64,000 bases of DNA from Pseudomonas laurentiana (GTDB taxonomy: Bacteria > Pseudomonadota > Gammaproteobacteria > Pseudomonadales > Pseudomonadaceae): assembly GCF_014648275.1 (NCBI RefSeq), contig NZ_BMQU01000009.1, forward strand, positions 1-64,000, written 5' to 3'. Position numbers and translations under genes: made by a program. A model generated the notes under the pieces. That model made no database searches and had not been told where the DNA came from. It was given only the letters and a program-made list of their open reading frames with translations. Shown here piece by piece: positions 8,350-17,497 of the stretch; position 1 is the first letter of the stretch, and every line of letters starts with the position of its first letter.

Positions 8350-9438
8350 TCAATCGCCACGCAGGATCAGCGCACACGCGCCATCCCATTCGGCGACGAT
8401 TTTTTGCCCGTTGCGCAAGCCGAGTCGGTTGTAATCGGCATGCGGTTTCTGCACCTGCAGTTCCAGCCCATCGCCGGCATCAAGGTAGATATTTACCATT
8501 GAGCCGATGAACTCTTCGCCGACCACGGTGCAGGTCAGTCGGTTGCGTTGGCGGGGGTGCTCGGTCAAGTCGATATGCTCGGCGCTCAGGCAGACAGTGA
8601 CCCGCTCGCCGGGTGTGGTCGATTTGCCCTCTGGCCGCCGCGCCAGGAACTCGCCGTGCTCGGAGCCGACACGAACCAGCCCCCTATCGTCAAAGCCTAT
8701 GACTGTGCCGCAGAGGATATTCTTGCCGCCGATGAACTCGGCGACAAAACGGTTGTGCGGCTCGAGGAAAACCTCCTTCGGCGAGCCTATCTGCTCTACC
8801 CTGCCCCGGCTCATGATCACCACACGATCGGCCATGGCGAAGGCTTCGGACTGACTGTGCGTGACGTAGACGAAGGTGATGCCGAGGTCCTTCTGCAGCC
8901 CGGTCAACACGCCCTGCATACGCACACTCAGATGAGCATCGAGCGCACTCAGCGGCTCGTCGAGCAACAGGATCGATGGCTCGGTGACCAGCGAACGGGC
9001 CAGCGCCACACGTTGACGCTGGCCGCCGGAGAGCAGGCTGATGTCGCGCATCGCAAACTCTTCCAAGCCCAGCCGCTCAAGCCATTGCAGCGACTTCTTG
9101 CGCCGCTCGGCCTTGGCCATGCCGCGCATCCGCAGACCGAACTCGACGTTCTCGACCACATTGAGAAACGGGAACAGTGCCAGGTTCTGCCAAACCAGCG
9201 GTGTCTCCCGCTCCCAGGAATAAAGGTCGTTGATCCGCTCGCCGTTAAGGCGTATCTCGCCTTCACTCGGCTTGTCGAGGCCGGCGAGCATGCGTAGCGT
9301 CGTGGTCTTGCCGCAGCCGCTCGACCCCATGATCGCGACAAATTCGCCCTTGTAAATCTCAAGGTTCATGCGTTCGACAGCATGGTAACTGCCGAAATGC
9401 TTGACCACGTTATCAAACACCACCAACGGTTGAGTCAT
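8350..9438 (-). CDS. ABC transporter ATP-binding protein, polyamine/opine type (PotA-like)
   Basis: A 362-residue cytosolic ATPase with Walker A GSSGCGKTT, a Q-loop at VWQNLALFP, signature LSGGQRQRVALARSL, Walker B ILLLDEPLSALD, switch histidine VTHSQSEAFAMADR and a C-terminal TOBE domain. It is the last gene of a four-gene operon transcribed leftward (binding protein, permease, permease, ATPase). Relatives import putrescine, spermidine or other cationic amines. Its place next to creatininase and the shared 65-bp block before the operon point to creatinine or creatine as substrate (inference). Confidence 0.92.
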   Translation of the reverse strand: MTQPLVVFDNVVKHFGSYHAVERMNLEIYKGEFVAIMGSSGCGKTTTLRMLAGLDKPSEGEIRLNGERINDLYSWERETPLVWQNLALFPFLNVVENVEFGLRMRGMAKAERRKKSLQWLERLGLEEFAMRDISLLSGGQRQRVALARSLVTEPSILLLDEPLSALDAHLSVRMQGVLTGLQKDLGITFVYVTHSQSEAFAMADRVVIMSRGRVEQIGSPKEVFLEPHNRFVAEFIGGKNILCGTVIGFDDRGLVRVGSEHGEFLARRPEGKSTTPGERVTVCLSAEHIDLTEHPRQRNRLTCTVVGEEFIGSMVNIYLDAGDGLELQVQKPHADYNRLGLRNGQKIVAEWDGACALILRGD

Positions 9439-9478
9439 GGCTGAAATCCTTCGGGTTCAGTTGTTTGTCAGGGTGGCA

Positions 9479-10276
9479 TCAAGCCGTTGCAGGCTTGTGA
9501 CGCCGCATCAGCAACAGTTGTGCGAGGATCACCAAGGTCATCGTCGTGATGAAGACAATCGTGCCGATCGCATTGATGGTGGGGCTCACCTGCCCCTGCA
9601 AGGTGTTCAGGATGCGCACGGGAACCGTTTCATTGAGCCCGGACACGAACCACGCGACAGCGAACTCGTCAAATGAAACGGCCATGGTCACGAACAGCGC
9701 AGCGAAGATGCTCGGCGCCGTAAACGGCAGGATCACAAAGCGCATGGCCTTCCATTGGTTGGCACCGAGGTTCCATGCTGCCGCCTCGATATTCGGGTCC
9801 ATCTGCGCAAGGCGCATCCGGATCACCGCCATCGCAAACGGTGCACACATCACCACGTGACTGATCATCACCGCGTAGATCTCGCCGGAAAGCCCGACCC
9901 GCGACAGGAAAGCCAGCATCGCCAACCCCATGATCACCACCGGAATGGTCGGCGGCAGCAGCGCCAGCGCCATGTAGATCGACTTGCCAAAGAACTGATA
10001 GCGGAAGTCGGTATAGGCCGCGGTGAAGCCCAGCACGGTCGACACCAGGGACACCACCACACCCACCATCAGGCTGTTCTTGAATGCCTGCCACACCGCG
10101 GGGTCAGCGGCGATCGTCTCGTACCAGTGCAGGCTGAAACCACCCAGCGGCAAGGACGGGAAACGGTCGATGTTGAATGAAAACACGACGCTGCCAGCAA
10201 TCGGCGTGAAGATGAAAACAAACACCAACACCACGTAACTGCGCAGTACCAGGTTAATCAGGCGATGCTCGTTCAT
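9479..10276 (-). CDS. ABC transporter permease, polyamine type (PotC-like)
   Basis: A 265-residue inner-membrane protein with about six membrane segments and the ATPase-coupling loop EAAAWNLGANQWKAMRFVI. I chose the ATG at 10276 because it overlaps the preceding permease stop as ATGA, implying translational coupling; the open frame upstream to 10369 has no similarity to permeases. Forty bases separate it from the ATPase gene. Confidence 0.92.
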   Translation of the reverse strand: MNEHRLINLVLRSYVVLVFVFIFTPIAGSVVFSFNIDRFPSLPLGGFSLHWYETIAADPAVWQAFKNSLMVGVVVSLVSTVLGFTAAYTDFRYQFFGKSIYMALALLPPTIPVVIMGLAMLAFLSRVGLSGEIYAVMISHVVMCAPFAMAVIRMRLAQMDPNIEAAAWNLGANQWKAMRFVILPFTAPSIFAALFVTMAVSFDEFAVAWFVSGLNETVPVRILNTLQGQVSPTINAIGTIVFITTMTLVILAQLLLMRRHKPATA

Positions 10277-11190
10277 GCGCGCCTCCGATAAGCGAAGCGA
10301 ACCGCCGCGAAAGCCGTGATCAACAACGTCACGATCATCATCGTTGCGATCACCGCTGCGCGTGGCCATTGCTGGCCGGACTTGGTGGTGTCGGTGATCA
10401 GGGTGCTCAAGGTCGGCGGCTGGCCACCCCCCAGATAGAGCGGGCTGACAAAGTCACCGAACGTCAGGATGAAGCAGAACAGCGCCGCGACGACGATACC
10501 GATTCGTGCCGACGGCACCACCACCAGAAACACCGTGCGCATCCGCCCGCAACCCAGGTTGTGCGCCGCCTCGATCAGCGAACGATCGATGTACATCAGG
10601 CTGAACAGTTGCAACAGCACCACCAGCGGCAGGCACAACGTGAAGTAACCGACATAGGTCGCAAACGCGGTATTCAGCATTGCCAGCGGTTCCAGCCCGA
10701 ACTGGCCCAGCGCGGCGTTGAGAATGCCGTTATCGCTGAGGAACACCTGCCATGAATAGGTACGCACGAGGTAGCTGGTGAAGAACGGTGTGATCAGCAA
10801 CAGCACGATCAACTGCTTTACCGACTCACGAAACTTGAACGCGATGGTGTAAGCACAGGGCAACGCCACCACGCTGATCAGCACTGCGGCCCCGGCAGCC
10901 ATCGCCAGGGTGTGGGCATAGGCATCCCAGAAAAACCCGCGACTGAGCATGTAGTTCCAGTTCAGCCACTCGAACGCCGGCACCATCCGGAAGTTGCGCA
11001 CGACCCAGAAACTGATCGCCACCAGAAACGCCAGCGGAAAAACGAAGAAGACCAACTGCCAGATCAGGATCGGCATCGAAAAGCTGAAGCCGTACCAGGG
11101 CAAGCGCAAGCCTCTTCTGCCACCACGCAGTTGCGCCGCGCTGCCGTCGGTAACGACAGGCGGGGAAACCTTTAACTTGTTTGACATCAT
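10273..11190 (-). CDS. ABC transporter permease, polyamine type (PotB-like)
   Basis: A 305-residue inner-membrane protein with about six membrane segments and coupling loop IEAAHNLGCGRMRTVFLVV. It has a longer soluble N-terminus than usual before the first segment (ILIWQLVFFVFPLAFLVAIS). GGAGG lies eight bases before the ATG at 11190, with an alternative ATG at 11187. It is 23 bases past the binding-protein stop and overlaps the next permease by four bases. Confidence 0.91.
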   Translation of the reverse strand: MMSNKLKVSPPVVTDGSAAQLRGGRRGLRLPWYGFSFSMPILIWQLVFFVFPLAFLVAISFWVVRNFRMVPAFEWLNWNYMLSRGFFWDAYAHTLAMAAGAAVLISVVALPCAYTIAFKFRESVKQLIVLLLITPFFTSYLVRTYSWQVFLSDNGILNAALGQFGLEPLAMLNTAFATYVGYFTLCLPLVVLLQLFSLMYIDRSLIEAAHNLGCGRMRTVFLVVVPSARIGIVVAALFCFILTFGDFVSPLYLGGGQPPTLSTLITDTTKSGQQWPRAAVIATMMIVTLLITAFAAVRFAYRRRA

Positions 11191-11213
11191 TGCGACCACC
11201 TCCGCACGCCTCG

Positions 11214-12341
11214 TCAAGCACCCTTGTATTCGGACCAGAAGTCGTTCCAGTCCTCCAGGCTCTGCTGGACCGGAAGCTCGCGGTACTTGATGCGACCCGC
11301 ACGGATGTCATCCATGACGTTGTGCTGACCGAGCACCATGCCTTGGCGCTTGGCTTCGGCGGGATCGGTCTTGTTCAGCAGCTCCCAACCGCGCTTGTTG
11401 GGGATGAGTGCGGGATAGGCGGCCATCTTCGCCGACTTGACCTGACCTTCCGGCGAGGTGATGTATTGGATGAACTTCTTCGCCAGTTCCGGGCTGTGGG
11501 CGTTCTTGGCAATGCAATAGGACTCTGTCCATTGCAACCCACCCTCCTCTGGCACCACGGTTTTCAGTGGCGCGCCGGAGCGCTGCAACACACCCGTGAT
11601 CCAGTCGCCGATGCCGCACATTGCATGGATCTGACCGTTCTTGAGCGACGAGAAGGTGCCGCCATAATCGAAGAATCCACCGATCTGCGGACGCAGGGTC
11701 ATCATCTTCTGCTTGACGCTTTGCCAGTGCGAGGCGTCGATGTCGTAGGGGCGTGTATTGCCATTGGCCAGACTGATCTGCCCCAAGTTCGGCAAGTGCC
11801 AGTCGAAGTGCCCGACCTTGCCCTTGAGGCTTTCGTCCCAGAACGCGCTGTAGCTGCGCACCTTGGTTTCGGGAACAAGCAGGGTGTTGTAGGCGATGCC
11901 AAGGAAGCCGAAGCGGATCAGGACCGAATAGAGCTCATCACCCTTCCAGTGCCCGGGGAAGTGCTGGAACTCGGGGTAGAAATCATCGAAGGGATAGTCG
12001 GCGGGATCGAGCCGTTCAATGTATTCGGCGGCATTGAGTTGCTGTACGTATTCAGCGTCGGACAGGATCAAATCGAAGGTGCCGGGCGGGGACTGCGAAA
12101 TCAACCCGAGCATATTGTCCCCGCCGGTGTAGTACTTGGCCCGGACCTTGACCCCGTACTGGCGTTCGAAATCGGCGACGATGTCCGGCTCGGCGTGCCC
12201 AGCCCACGCCAGGATAACCAGTTCTTTTTCTGCAGCTGCAAAGCTTCTCATGGGGAGGAAGCTGGAAAGCGCGGCGGTGCCCGCCAGGATACTGCTGGTC
12301 TTGATGAACGTACGGCGTGAAAGGTCGATGCTTTTTTTCAT
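11214..12341 (-). CDS. ABC transporter substrate-binding protein, polyamine type, Tat-exported
   Basis: A 375-residue periplasmic protein. The start at 12341 has GAGGAGAG upstream. The N-terminus has a twin-arginine signal (LSRRTFIKTSS) followed by a hydrophobic stretch and a likely cleavage after SFAAA, so it is probably exported folded. The mature part resembles PotD/PotF-type proteins (IRFGFLGIAYNT; FFDYGGTFSSLKNGQIHAM). First gene of the importer operon, with the conserved 65-bp block 186 bases upstream. A creatinine or creatine ligand is inferred; a polyamine or other guanidino compound is the alternative. Confidence 0.9.
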   Translation of the reverse strand: MKKSIDLSRRTFIKTSSILAGTAALSSFLPMRSFAAAEKELVILAWAGHAEPDIVADFERQYGVKVRAKYYTGGDNMLGLISQSPPGTFDLILSDAEYVQQLNAAEYIERLDPADYPFDDFYPEFQHFPGHWKGDELYSVLIRFGFLGIAYNTLLVPETKVRSYSAFWDESLKGKVGHFDWHLPNLGQISLANGNTRPYDIDASHWQSVKQKMMTLRPQIGGFFDYGGTFSSLKNGQIHAMCGIGDWITGVLQRSGAPLKTVVPEEGGLQWTESYCIAKNAHSPELAKKFIQYITSPEGQVKSAKMAAYPALIPNKRGWELLNKTDPAEAKRQGMVLGQHNVMDDIRAGRIKYRELPVQQSLEDWNDFWSEYKGA

Positions 12342-12852
12342 TATTGTCTCTCCTCGGTAATGGAAAGTTGCTTCTGTCCTTCTGGCCTCGCCTATTGCTT
12401 GTCCCTGTCCTGGCACGCGAACGGAAGATGAACACGGCCAATTCCCCCTTCCGCACACACCCCGTCGCAACGCCATGAACAGTGAATGGAATCCCCTGAT
12501 GCAACGCGGCACGGGTGGATTCTCAGGAAGCATTGCAGCAGATACCCACGAGCCTTTTTTGTACGCGCCCGACCTGCAGTTGGTCAGATCCGCCCTCATT
12601 GTTTTTATCTGGCTCAAGCGTGTCAGACTGATAACGCACCTGACTCGATGAGTGGCTTTTTGCGTATCTCGAATAACGCGAAGGGACGGGATGGACTACA
12701 TGAGCGCCGTTGCTCAGTGGATTGGCCAAGCGCCTATCTACAGTCCATATCTACAACAGCGGCATCACTCGTGGCGCTTTTTCCATGACCGCTACGTTTT
12801 CTGAAACAGGCAACTCCCCCGAACGACACAAATAAAAAAAGTAGAGGGTTGT
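12342..12852. other. 511-bp divergent intergenic region, ABC operon / chemoreceptor
   Basis: No gene is seen here. It holds the long leader of the binding-protein gene on the minus strand, the conserved 65-bp block at 12527-12591, and the promoter of the chemoreceptor on the plus strand, which ends in AGAGGG before the ATG at 12853. Confidence 0.7.
12527..12591 (-). promoter_or_regulatory. Conserved 65-bp upstream block, copy 2 (ABC operon promoter)
   Basis: Gap-free partner of 4518-4582, with 55 of 65 bases identical. The best-conserved parts are the 21 bases beginning GAAGCATTGCAGCAG (plus strand), TTTTGTACG, GCCCGACC and TTGGT-AGATCC. It lies 186 bases upstream of the binding-protein ATG, against 60 for creatinase, so the leader here is long. 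Confidence 0.7.
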
Positions 12853-14808
12853 ATGACTATTCGCTTCAAACTGATAGCCGCGTTTATCGGTGTGACGTTA
12901 ATTCCCATGTTGATGATTACGCTGTTTGTTACTACGCAAGCGATGAACAGGGAACGCGAGCAGTTTAACCAGAGCAGCGTTAAACAGATTAATGAAGTAG
13001 ATAATGCATTTTCTTTTTTCCTTGAGAACGTCGCAGACAATGTCACGCTATTGAGTCAGACCCGACTTTTAAAGTCTGCCGACAACACCCTTCCTCGTTA
13101 TATCGAAACCTCGCAGGTGACAAAAATGCACGCGCCTGCCAGCGGAGTGGGTGCTGCGATCCATGAGCTGTTCGAGCAGATGGGCACGTCGCACCCCAGT
13201 TACGCCTATGTCTATGCGGCAACTAGCCAAGGGCATTATCTGCAATGGCCAGCGTCGGATATCCGCGCGGGCTACGATCCCCGCGAGCGCCCTTGGTTCA
13301 AGGCCGCCCTTACGGGCAATGGAAAGCCGGTGCGTACTCAGGCCTACACGTTTGCCGAGGATAACGCCGTTATTGTGTCCACCGCACAAACCTTTATCGA
13401 TGCCGATGGCGGCACCGGTGTTATCTCGCTGGACGTCTCACTGAACCAGTTGACCGAAGTGGCCGGCAAGATCCGTTTTGGCAACAACGGTTATCTGTTG
13501 TTAGTGGAAAGTGACGGCAATGTGCTGGCCGACCCGATGCACCCCACAAACAATTTCAAAGCCTTGGCGAGCCTGGGTGATGGGTACAGTTTCCTCGCCC
13601 GCCAACCCGCAGGCTTTTATAACGTGCAACTGGAGGGCAAAGACTACAACGCCAGTATCTATAAATCGAAAGCCCTGGGCTGGACCTACATCGCCCTGAT
13701 CGAGAGCAGCGAAATAAGCGCTGGCGCCTGGCATCTGGTGTGGGTGATCACACTGCTGGCCGGCGTTCTGGTGACGATTTTCGGACTGTGCGGTGTAGCC
13801 CTGTCCCACGTGGTCATTGCACCGATCAACAAGACCTCGGCAGGCTTGCACGATATTGCCAGCGGCGAGGCCGACTTGACGCGCCGCCTGCAGATCAAGG
13901 GCAATGATGAAACAGCGCAAATGGCCAAGGGCTTCAATGGCTTTGTCGACAGTATCCAGAACCTGATCAAGGAGATTCGCGCGTCCAGCTTGCAGGTCGA
14001 GCAAGGCGCAGCGGATATCGGTGCCCAGGCCGACCAGCTCGACGATACGGCACAACGCCAGTCGATGGCGGTGGACATGGTGTCCACTGCCTTCCATGAA
14101 ATGGTCGCCACCGCCAATGAAGTGGCGATCAACTGCAATCGCGCCGCGCAAGCGGCTCAGCACGGCCAGGATCAGGCGCACAAAGGCCAGCAGGTCATCG
14201 GCCTGATGGTCAACCAGGTGAGCAACCTGGGTGACCGTATTCGTCAGGCGGCGGAGTCGATCAGCCAACTGGAGCACAATACCCAAGGCATCACCGCCAT
14301 TCTCGACACCATCCGCGGCATTGCCGAGCAGACCAACCTGTTGGCGCTCAATGCTGCCATTGAGGCCGCGCGCGCTGGTGATCAGGGACGCGGTTTTGCG
14401 GTGGTGGCCGACGAAGTGCGCGCACTGGCCAAACGCACCTCCGACTCGACCGAACAGATCAACGGCTTGCTCGGCAAACTGGTCACCAGCAGCCAGAGTG
14501 TGGCCATGGAAATGCATCACAGCCTGATTCAGTCAAACGAATCTGTGGCGTTCACCGCTCAGGTGGAAGAGGCATTTGCCGGCGTGCATGAAGCGGTGAC
14601 GACGATCAAGGACATGAACACCCAGATCGCCACTGCTGCCGAAGAACAGCATGCTGTGGCCGAAGACATCAATCGCCACATCGCTGACATTCACAGCGAT
14701 GCGGGTCGTATCAGTGAAGTGTCCAGCGTCTCCAAGATCACCACGCACTCCCTGACGCAGATATCCAGCGAGTTGAACACATTGGTGGGGCGTTTCCGTA
14801 CGGACTGA
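12853..14808 (+). CDS. Methyl-accepting chemotaxis protein with dCache sensor
   Basis: A 651-residue inner-membrane chemoreceptor. Membrane segment 1 is at about 5-28, a periplasmic double-Cache domain at about 35-285, membrane segment 2 at about 290-312, then HAMP and the long signalling coiled coil. Its tip [19 protein letters not shown] lies near residue 500. The sensor has [13 protein letters not shown], then a Tyr (QAYTF) and an Asp (SLDVSL), close to the residues that contact the amino group of ligands in amino-acid or amine-binding dCache domains. It is divergent from the ABC importer, so the ligand may be a substrate of that cluster (inference). Confidence 0.92.
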   Translation: MTIRFKLIAAFIGVTLIPMLMITLFVTTQAMNREREQFNQSSVKQINEVDNAFSFFLENVADNVTLLSQTRLLKSADNTLPRYIETSQVTKMHAPASGVGAAIHELFEQMGTSHPSYAYVYAATSQGHYLQWPASDIRAGYDPRERPWFKAALTGNGKPVRTQAYTFAEDNAVIVSTAQTFIDADGGTGVISLDVSLNQLTEVAGKIRFGNNGYLLLVESDGNVLADPMHPTNNFKALASLGDGYSFLARQPAGFYNVQLEGKDYNASIYKSKALGWTYIALIESSEISAGAWHLVWVITLLAGVLVTIFGLCGVALSHVVIAPINKTSAGLHDIASGEADLTRRLQIKGNDETAQMAKGFNGFVDSIQNLIKEIRASSLQVEQGAADIGAQADQLDDTAQRQSMAVDMVSTAFHEMVATANEVAINCNRAAQAAQHGQDQAHKGQQVIGLMVNQVSNLGDRIRQAAESISQLEHNTQGITAILDTIRGIAEQTNLLALNAAIEAARAGDQGRGFAVVADEVRALAKRTSDSTEQINGLLGKLVTSSQSVAMEMHHSLIQSNESVAFTAQVEEAFAGVHEAVTTIKDMNTQIATAAEEQHAVAEDINRHIADIHSDAGRISEVSSVSKITTHSLTQISSELNTLVGRFRTD

Positions 14809-14822
14809 GCACTGAGCAGCCA

Positions 14823-14838
14823 TTGGCAGGCGTGCCTG
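14823..14838. repeat. Single REP-like palindrome between convergent genes
   Basis: GCAGGC-GTGC-CTGC forms a small palindrome resembling the core of the REP units elsewhere in the window. It lies in the 38-bp gap between the chemoreceptor stop and the stop of the convergent gene, where it may end transcription from both sides. There is no T run. Confidence 0.4.
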
Positions 14839-14846
14839 CGAAGGTG

Positions 14847-15644
14847 TCAGTGGGTCTTGGCGACGCGAATTTGGTACGGCGTGAAAATACGCTCCAGTTC
14901 ACCATTTTCGCGTAGCTGCTGCAGCAACCGCTGAAAAGCTTCGCTGGTAATCGGTGCACCCGGGCGCAGCAGGGCAAAGTGATGGTAGATCTGATCAACC
15001 CGCTCAGAGGCCAGCAGTTGCTCGGCGCTGCCAGGGTTGCGCACCTGGTAATCGGACAGGTACGAACGGGTGATCAAGGCGATATCCGCCCGATCGCGCT
15101 GAACCATCAGCAGGTTGCTGTCGTGGGAATAGGTCAGGGTGGCGTTGAAATTTTCTGCCAGGTAACGCGGGGTTGAGTTGAACTCGGCAAAGGCATAGTG
15201 GTAACCGCTGAACAGTGCCAGACGCTTGCCCTGAAGGTCGGCAAAGTACGTTTGCCCACGGCCAGGCAGGCGGTGAGTGACAAACACCTCGGCATCTTCG
15301 AGCCCCAGGTCGACGCTCGTGTGGGGGATCTGCTGCCAGCCCCACTCAGGGTTCTCGAAGATCGCCATGTCAATGCGGCCATGCTGAAAATCGCGAAAGC
15401 GCCGCGGGATCGAGGTGGGCACCAACACAAAGCGGTACTGGTGCTGCAACTGGTTGAGGGCCACGACCAACTGCGGCAACAAGCCTGTGTCCGCGCCCTG
15501 CTCGGGACGCACGGTATAAGGAGGGAAATGCGCAGCACCAATCCGGACTTCGACATCCTCAAAGGCACTTGCCGACGGAGCGAGCCACGCCATGGCGAAC
15601 AAGAGCAGAGCGGACAACAGCTGCGGCAGTGGCACTGACTTCAA
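14847..15644 (-). CDS. Periplasmic solute-binding protein, family 3 (amino-acid-binding fold)
   Basis: About 265 residues with a signal peptide (LLSALLLFAMAWLAPSASA) and a family-3 fold beginning VRIGAAHFPPYTVRPEQGAD. No ATG suits the start. TTG at 15644, with GAGAG upstream, or GTG at 15635 are the candidates. No permease or ATPase is adjacent, and the usual amino-acid Arg/Asp motif is not clear, so it may be an orphan sensor-type protein rather than part of a transporter. Function unknown. Confidence 0.75.
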   Translation of the reverse strand: MKSVPLPQLLSALLLFAMAWLAPSASAFEDVEVRIGAAHFPPYTVRPEQGADTGLLPQLVVALNQLQHQYRFVLVPTSIPRRFRDFQHGRIDMAIFENPEWGWQQIPHTSVDLGLEDAEVFVTHRLPGRGQTYFADLQGKRLALFSGYHYAFAEFNSTPRYLAENFNATLTYSHDSNLLMVQRDRADIALITRSYLSDYQVRNPGSAEQLLASERVDQIYHHFALLRPGAPITSEAFQRLLQQLRENGELERIFTPYQIRVAKTH

Positions 15645-15813
15645 GGCTACACACTCTCGACGGACGGGACGCGCCCTTTAAGCTAGGTGTTTTACCACGT
15701 TTTCACAACCACAGCGTAGGTCACAAGGGACGTCACTGCTGCCAAAACAGGGGATATCCTAAATGCCGCGCATTGGCTACGCTCTAGCCAGCATATTGGA
15801 TGGGAAGCGGACG

Positions 15814-16365
15814 ATGGGGCATTGGCTGGTAATCGACCTGGAGGCCACCACTGATGACGGTGGCTGGCCAGTCGCAGAAATGGAAATCATTGAAATCGGT
15901 GCCAGCCTGGTCAACCGCGATGGCCGGGAGGTTGACCACTTCCAGCGGTTTATACGACCACGGCGGCGACCACAGCTGACTGCATTTTGCCGCGAGCTGA
16001 CCCATATCAGCCAGAGCAATGTCGATACTGCAGCATCGTTTATCGAGGTCTGGGCACAGTTCGAACGCTGGCTCAGTCACCATCAACCCCACCTGCAGGG
16101 CTGGGTGAGCTGGGGTGACTACGATCGTAAACAGTTGCTCCAGGAATGGCAGCAGCATGAGATCGACAGCCTGTTGGCCAACGTCCCCCACATCAACCTC
16201 AAGCAGCGCTTCGCCAAGGCCCGACACCTGCAACGCCCTCTCGGCCTGAATGGTGCGTTGCAACTGGCCGGCCTGCAGTTCTGCGGGCAGCAGCATCGGG
16301 CCCTGGAAGACGCCCGCAACACGGCTCGCCTGCTGCCGTTGACCCTCCCTGCCAGCGGCATTTGA
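15814..16365 (+). CDS. DEDDh-family 3'-5' exonuclease (KapD/ERI-1-like)
   Basis: A 183-residue soluble protein. The DEDDh motifs are visible: Asp8 and Glu10 (VIDLEATTDDGG), SWGDYDRKQLL for motif II, and HRALEDARNTARLL for motif III with His and Asp. The ATG at 15814 has GGGAAG upstream; the frame extends to 15763 without similarity. Relatives are RNA or DNA 3' exonucleases; which one this is cannot be told. It is divergent from the solute-binding protein gene. Confidence 0.85.
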   Translation: MGHWLVIDLEATTDDGGWPVAEMEIIEIGASLVNRDGREVDHFQRFIRPRRRPQLTAFCRELTHISQSNVDTAASFIEVWAQFERWLSHHQPHLQGWVSWGDYDRKQLLQEWQQHEIDSLLANVPHINLKQRFAKARHLQRPLGLNGALQLAGLQFCGQQHRALEDARNTARLLPLTLPASGI

Positions 16366-16435
16366 AAGCGGATGACGACAACCGGGCGCTTGGGCATACT
16401 GGCCAGCCTTTTTCCCCCCTTTTCAGGAGTCGCCC

Positions 16436-16720
16436 ATGTTTAAAGTCAACGAGTACTTTGATGGCACTGTCAAGTCCATCGCATTCGGTACTGCCGAAGG
16501 TCCGGCCACGGTCGGCGTGATGGCTCCGGGCGAATACGAGTTCGGTACCAGCCAGCGTGAAATCATGCATGTGGTCTCCGGTGCCCTGACCGTCAAGCTG
16601 CCAGACAGCGAGAACTGGGAAACCTTCAGCGCTGGCAGCCAGTTCAATGTACCGGCCAACAGCAAGTTCCAGCTGAAAGTTGCCGTCGACACCGCCTACC
16701 TCTGCGAATACCGCGGTTAA
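16436..16720 (+). CDS. ppnP: Pyrimidine/purine nucleoside phosphorylase PpnP
   Basis: A 94-residue single cupin domain (DUF1255), the usual full length. Recognisable stretches are [24 protein letters not shown] and the C-terminal TAYLCEYRG. In E. coli this enzyme phosphorolyses several nucleosides. A ribosome binding site (TCAGGAG) precedes the ATG. The TAA stop overlaps the stop of the convergent hydrolase gene. Confidence 0.93.
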   Translation: MFKVNEYFDGTVKSIAFGTAEGPATVGVMAPGEYEFGTSQREIMHVVSGALTVKLPDSENWETFSAGSQFNVPANSKFQLKVAVDTAYLCEYRG

Positions 16721-17448
16721 GCAAGGCCTGCCGGGGTTGCCCTGACCCCGGCACTCACGTCTTCAATGAAGTGCACAATCCGGTTTGCCGCCGTCTGCAG
16801 ATGATCGGCATGGCTGAACCCTGATGCCTTGAGCGGCTTCAGATCATGGTCGGCAGCATCCAGCCAGCACAGCTCGATGGCTGACGACAAGGCGTACCCC
16901 TCCACCGTCTGGCGATTGCCCAACGCGTCGCGTTCCCCCTGAATGATCATGGTTGGCGTCTTCAGCGCTGCCAGATGCGCCACCCGCGGCTTTTCCGGCT
17001 TGCCCGTTGCATAGAACGGATAGCCCAGGCAGACCAGTGCATCCGCGCCCAGTTCATCGGCCAACAGGCTGGCCATGCGCCCGCCCATGGACTTGCCGCC
17101 AATGGCCAACACCCCAGCGACCGATGGTCGCACTTGACAGTACACCTCGCGCCAGCATTCAAGCAGTACCGCCTGTGGATTGGGTGGCCTTTTACTGCCA
17201 TCCAGGCGCCGCTGAGCCATGTAGGGAAACTCGAAACGCAGCACGCCCAACCCTTGCGCTGCAAGCCTTTGCGCCATGTCCTCCATGAAATCGCTGTCCA
17301 TGGGTGCACCTGCACCGTGGGCCAGAATCAACACGTCGCGACAGGGTTTATCCCCCTGATTTTGCGGGGCATTCCAGCGCCAGCCACGCGCTTCCAGCCG
17401 TTGCGCCCATTGATCCCCGTCAATACCGGCCATTTGCCCATTACTCAT
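16717..17448 (-). CDS. Alpha/beta-hydrolase of the KANL3/Tex30-like group
   Basis: A 243-residue soluble protein. It has [16 protein letters not shown] near the N-terminus, the nucleophile elbow [12 protein letters not shown] with Ser, then [10 protein letters not shown] supplying an Asp and a late His in [10 protein letters not shown]. The substrate is unknown. The start at 17448 follows GCGAGG; the frame runs on to 17505 without similarity. Its 5' coding end contains the Anr-like box that probably serves the divergent ccoN operon. Its stop overlaps that of ppnP. Confidence 0.85.
   Translation of the reverse strand: MSNGQMAGIDGDQWAQRLEARGWRWNAPQNQGDKPCRDVLILAHGAGAPMDSDFMEDMAQRLAAQGLGVLRFEFPYMAQRRLDGSKRPPNPQAVLLECWREVYCQVRPSVAGVLAIGGKSMGGRMASLLADELGADALVCLGYPFYATGKPEKPRVAHLAALKTPTMIIQGERDALGNRQTVEGYALSSAIELCWLDAADHDLKPLKASGFSHADHLQTAANRIVHFIEDVSAGVRATPAGLA
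17410..17423 (+). promoter_or_regulatory. Anr/FNR box of the first cbb3 operon
   Basis: TTGATCCCCGTCAA differs from the consensus TTGAT-N4-ATCAA at one base. It is centred 81 bases upstream of the ccoN ATG and lies inside the first codons of the divergent hydrolase. By position this operon corresponds to the P. aeruginosa cco2 operon, which Anr induces at low oxygen. A -10 box at the expected distance is weak. Confidence 0.7.
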
Positions 17449-17497
17449 GCTTGCCTCGCTAATCAGTCTGCCTATAACCGTGGATGGGAACCCATAC

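Noticed and set aside
11181-12320. A 379-codon plus-strand frame opposite the ABC binding protein
   Set aside because: Shadow of the real gene, whose Tat signal and fold are clear.
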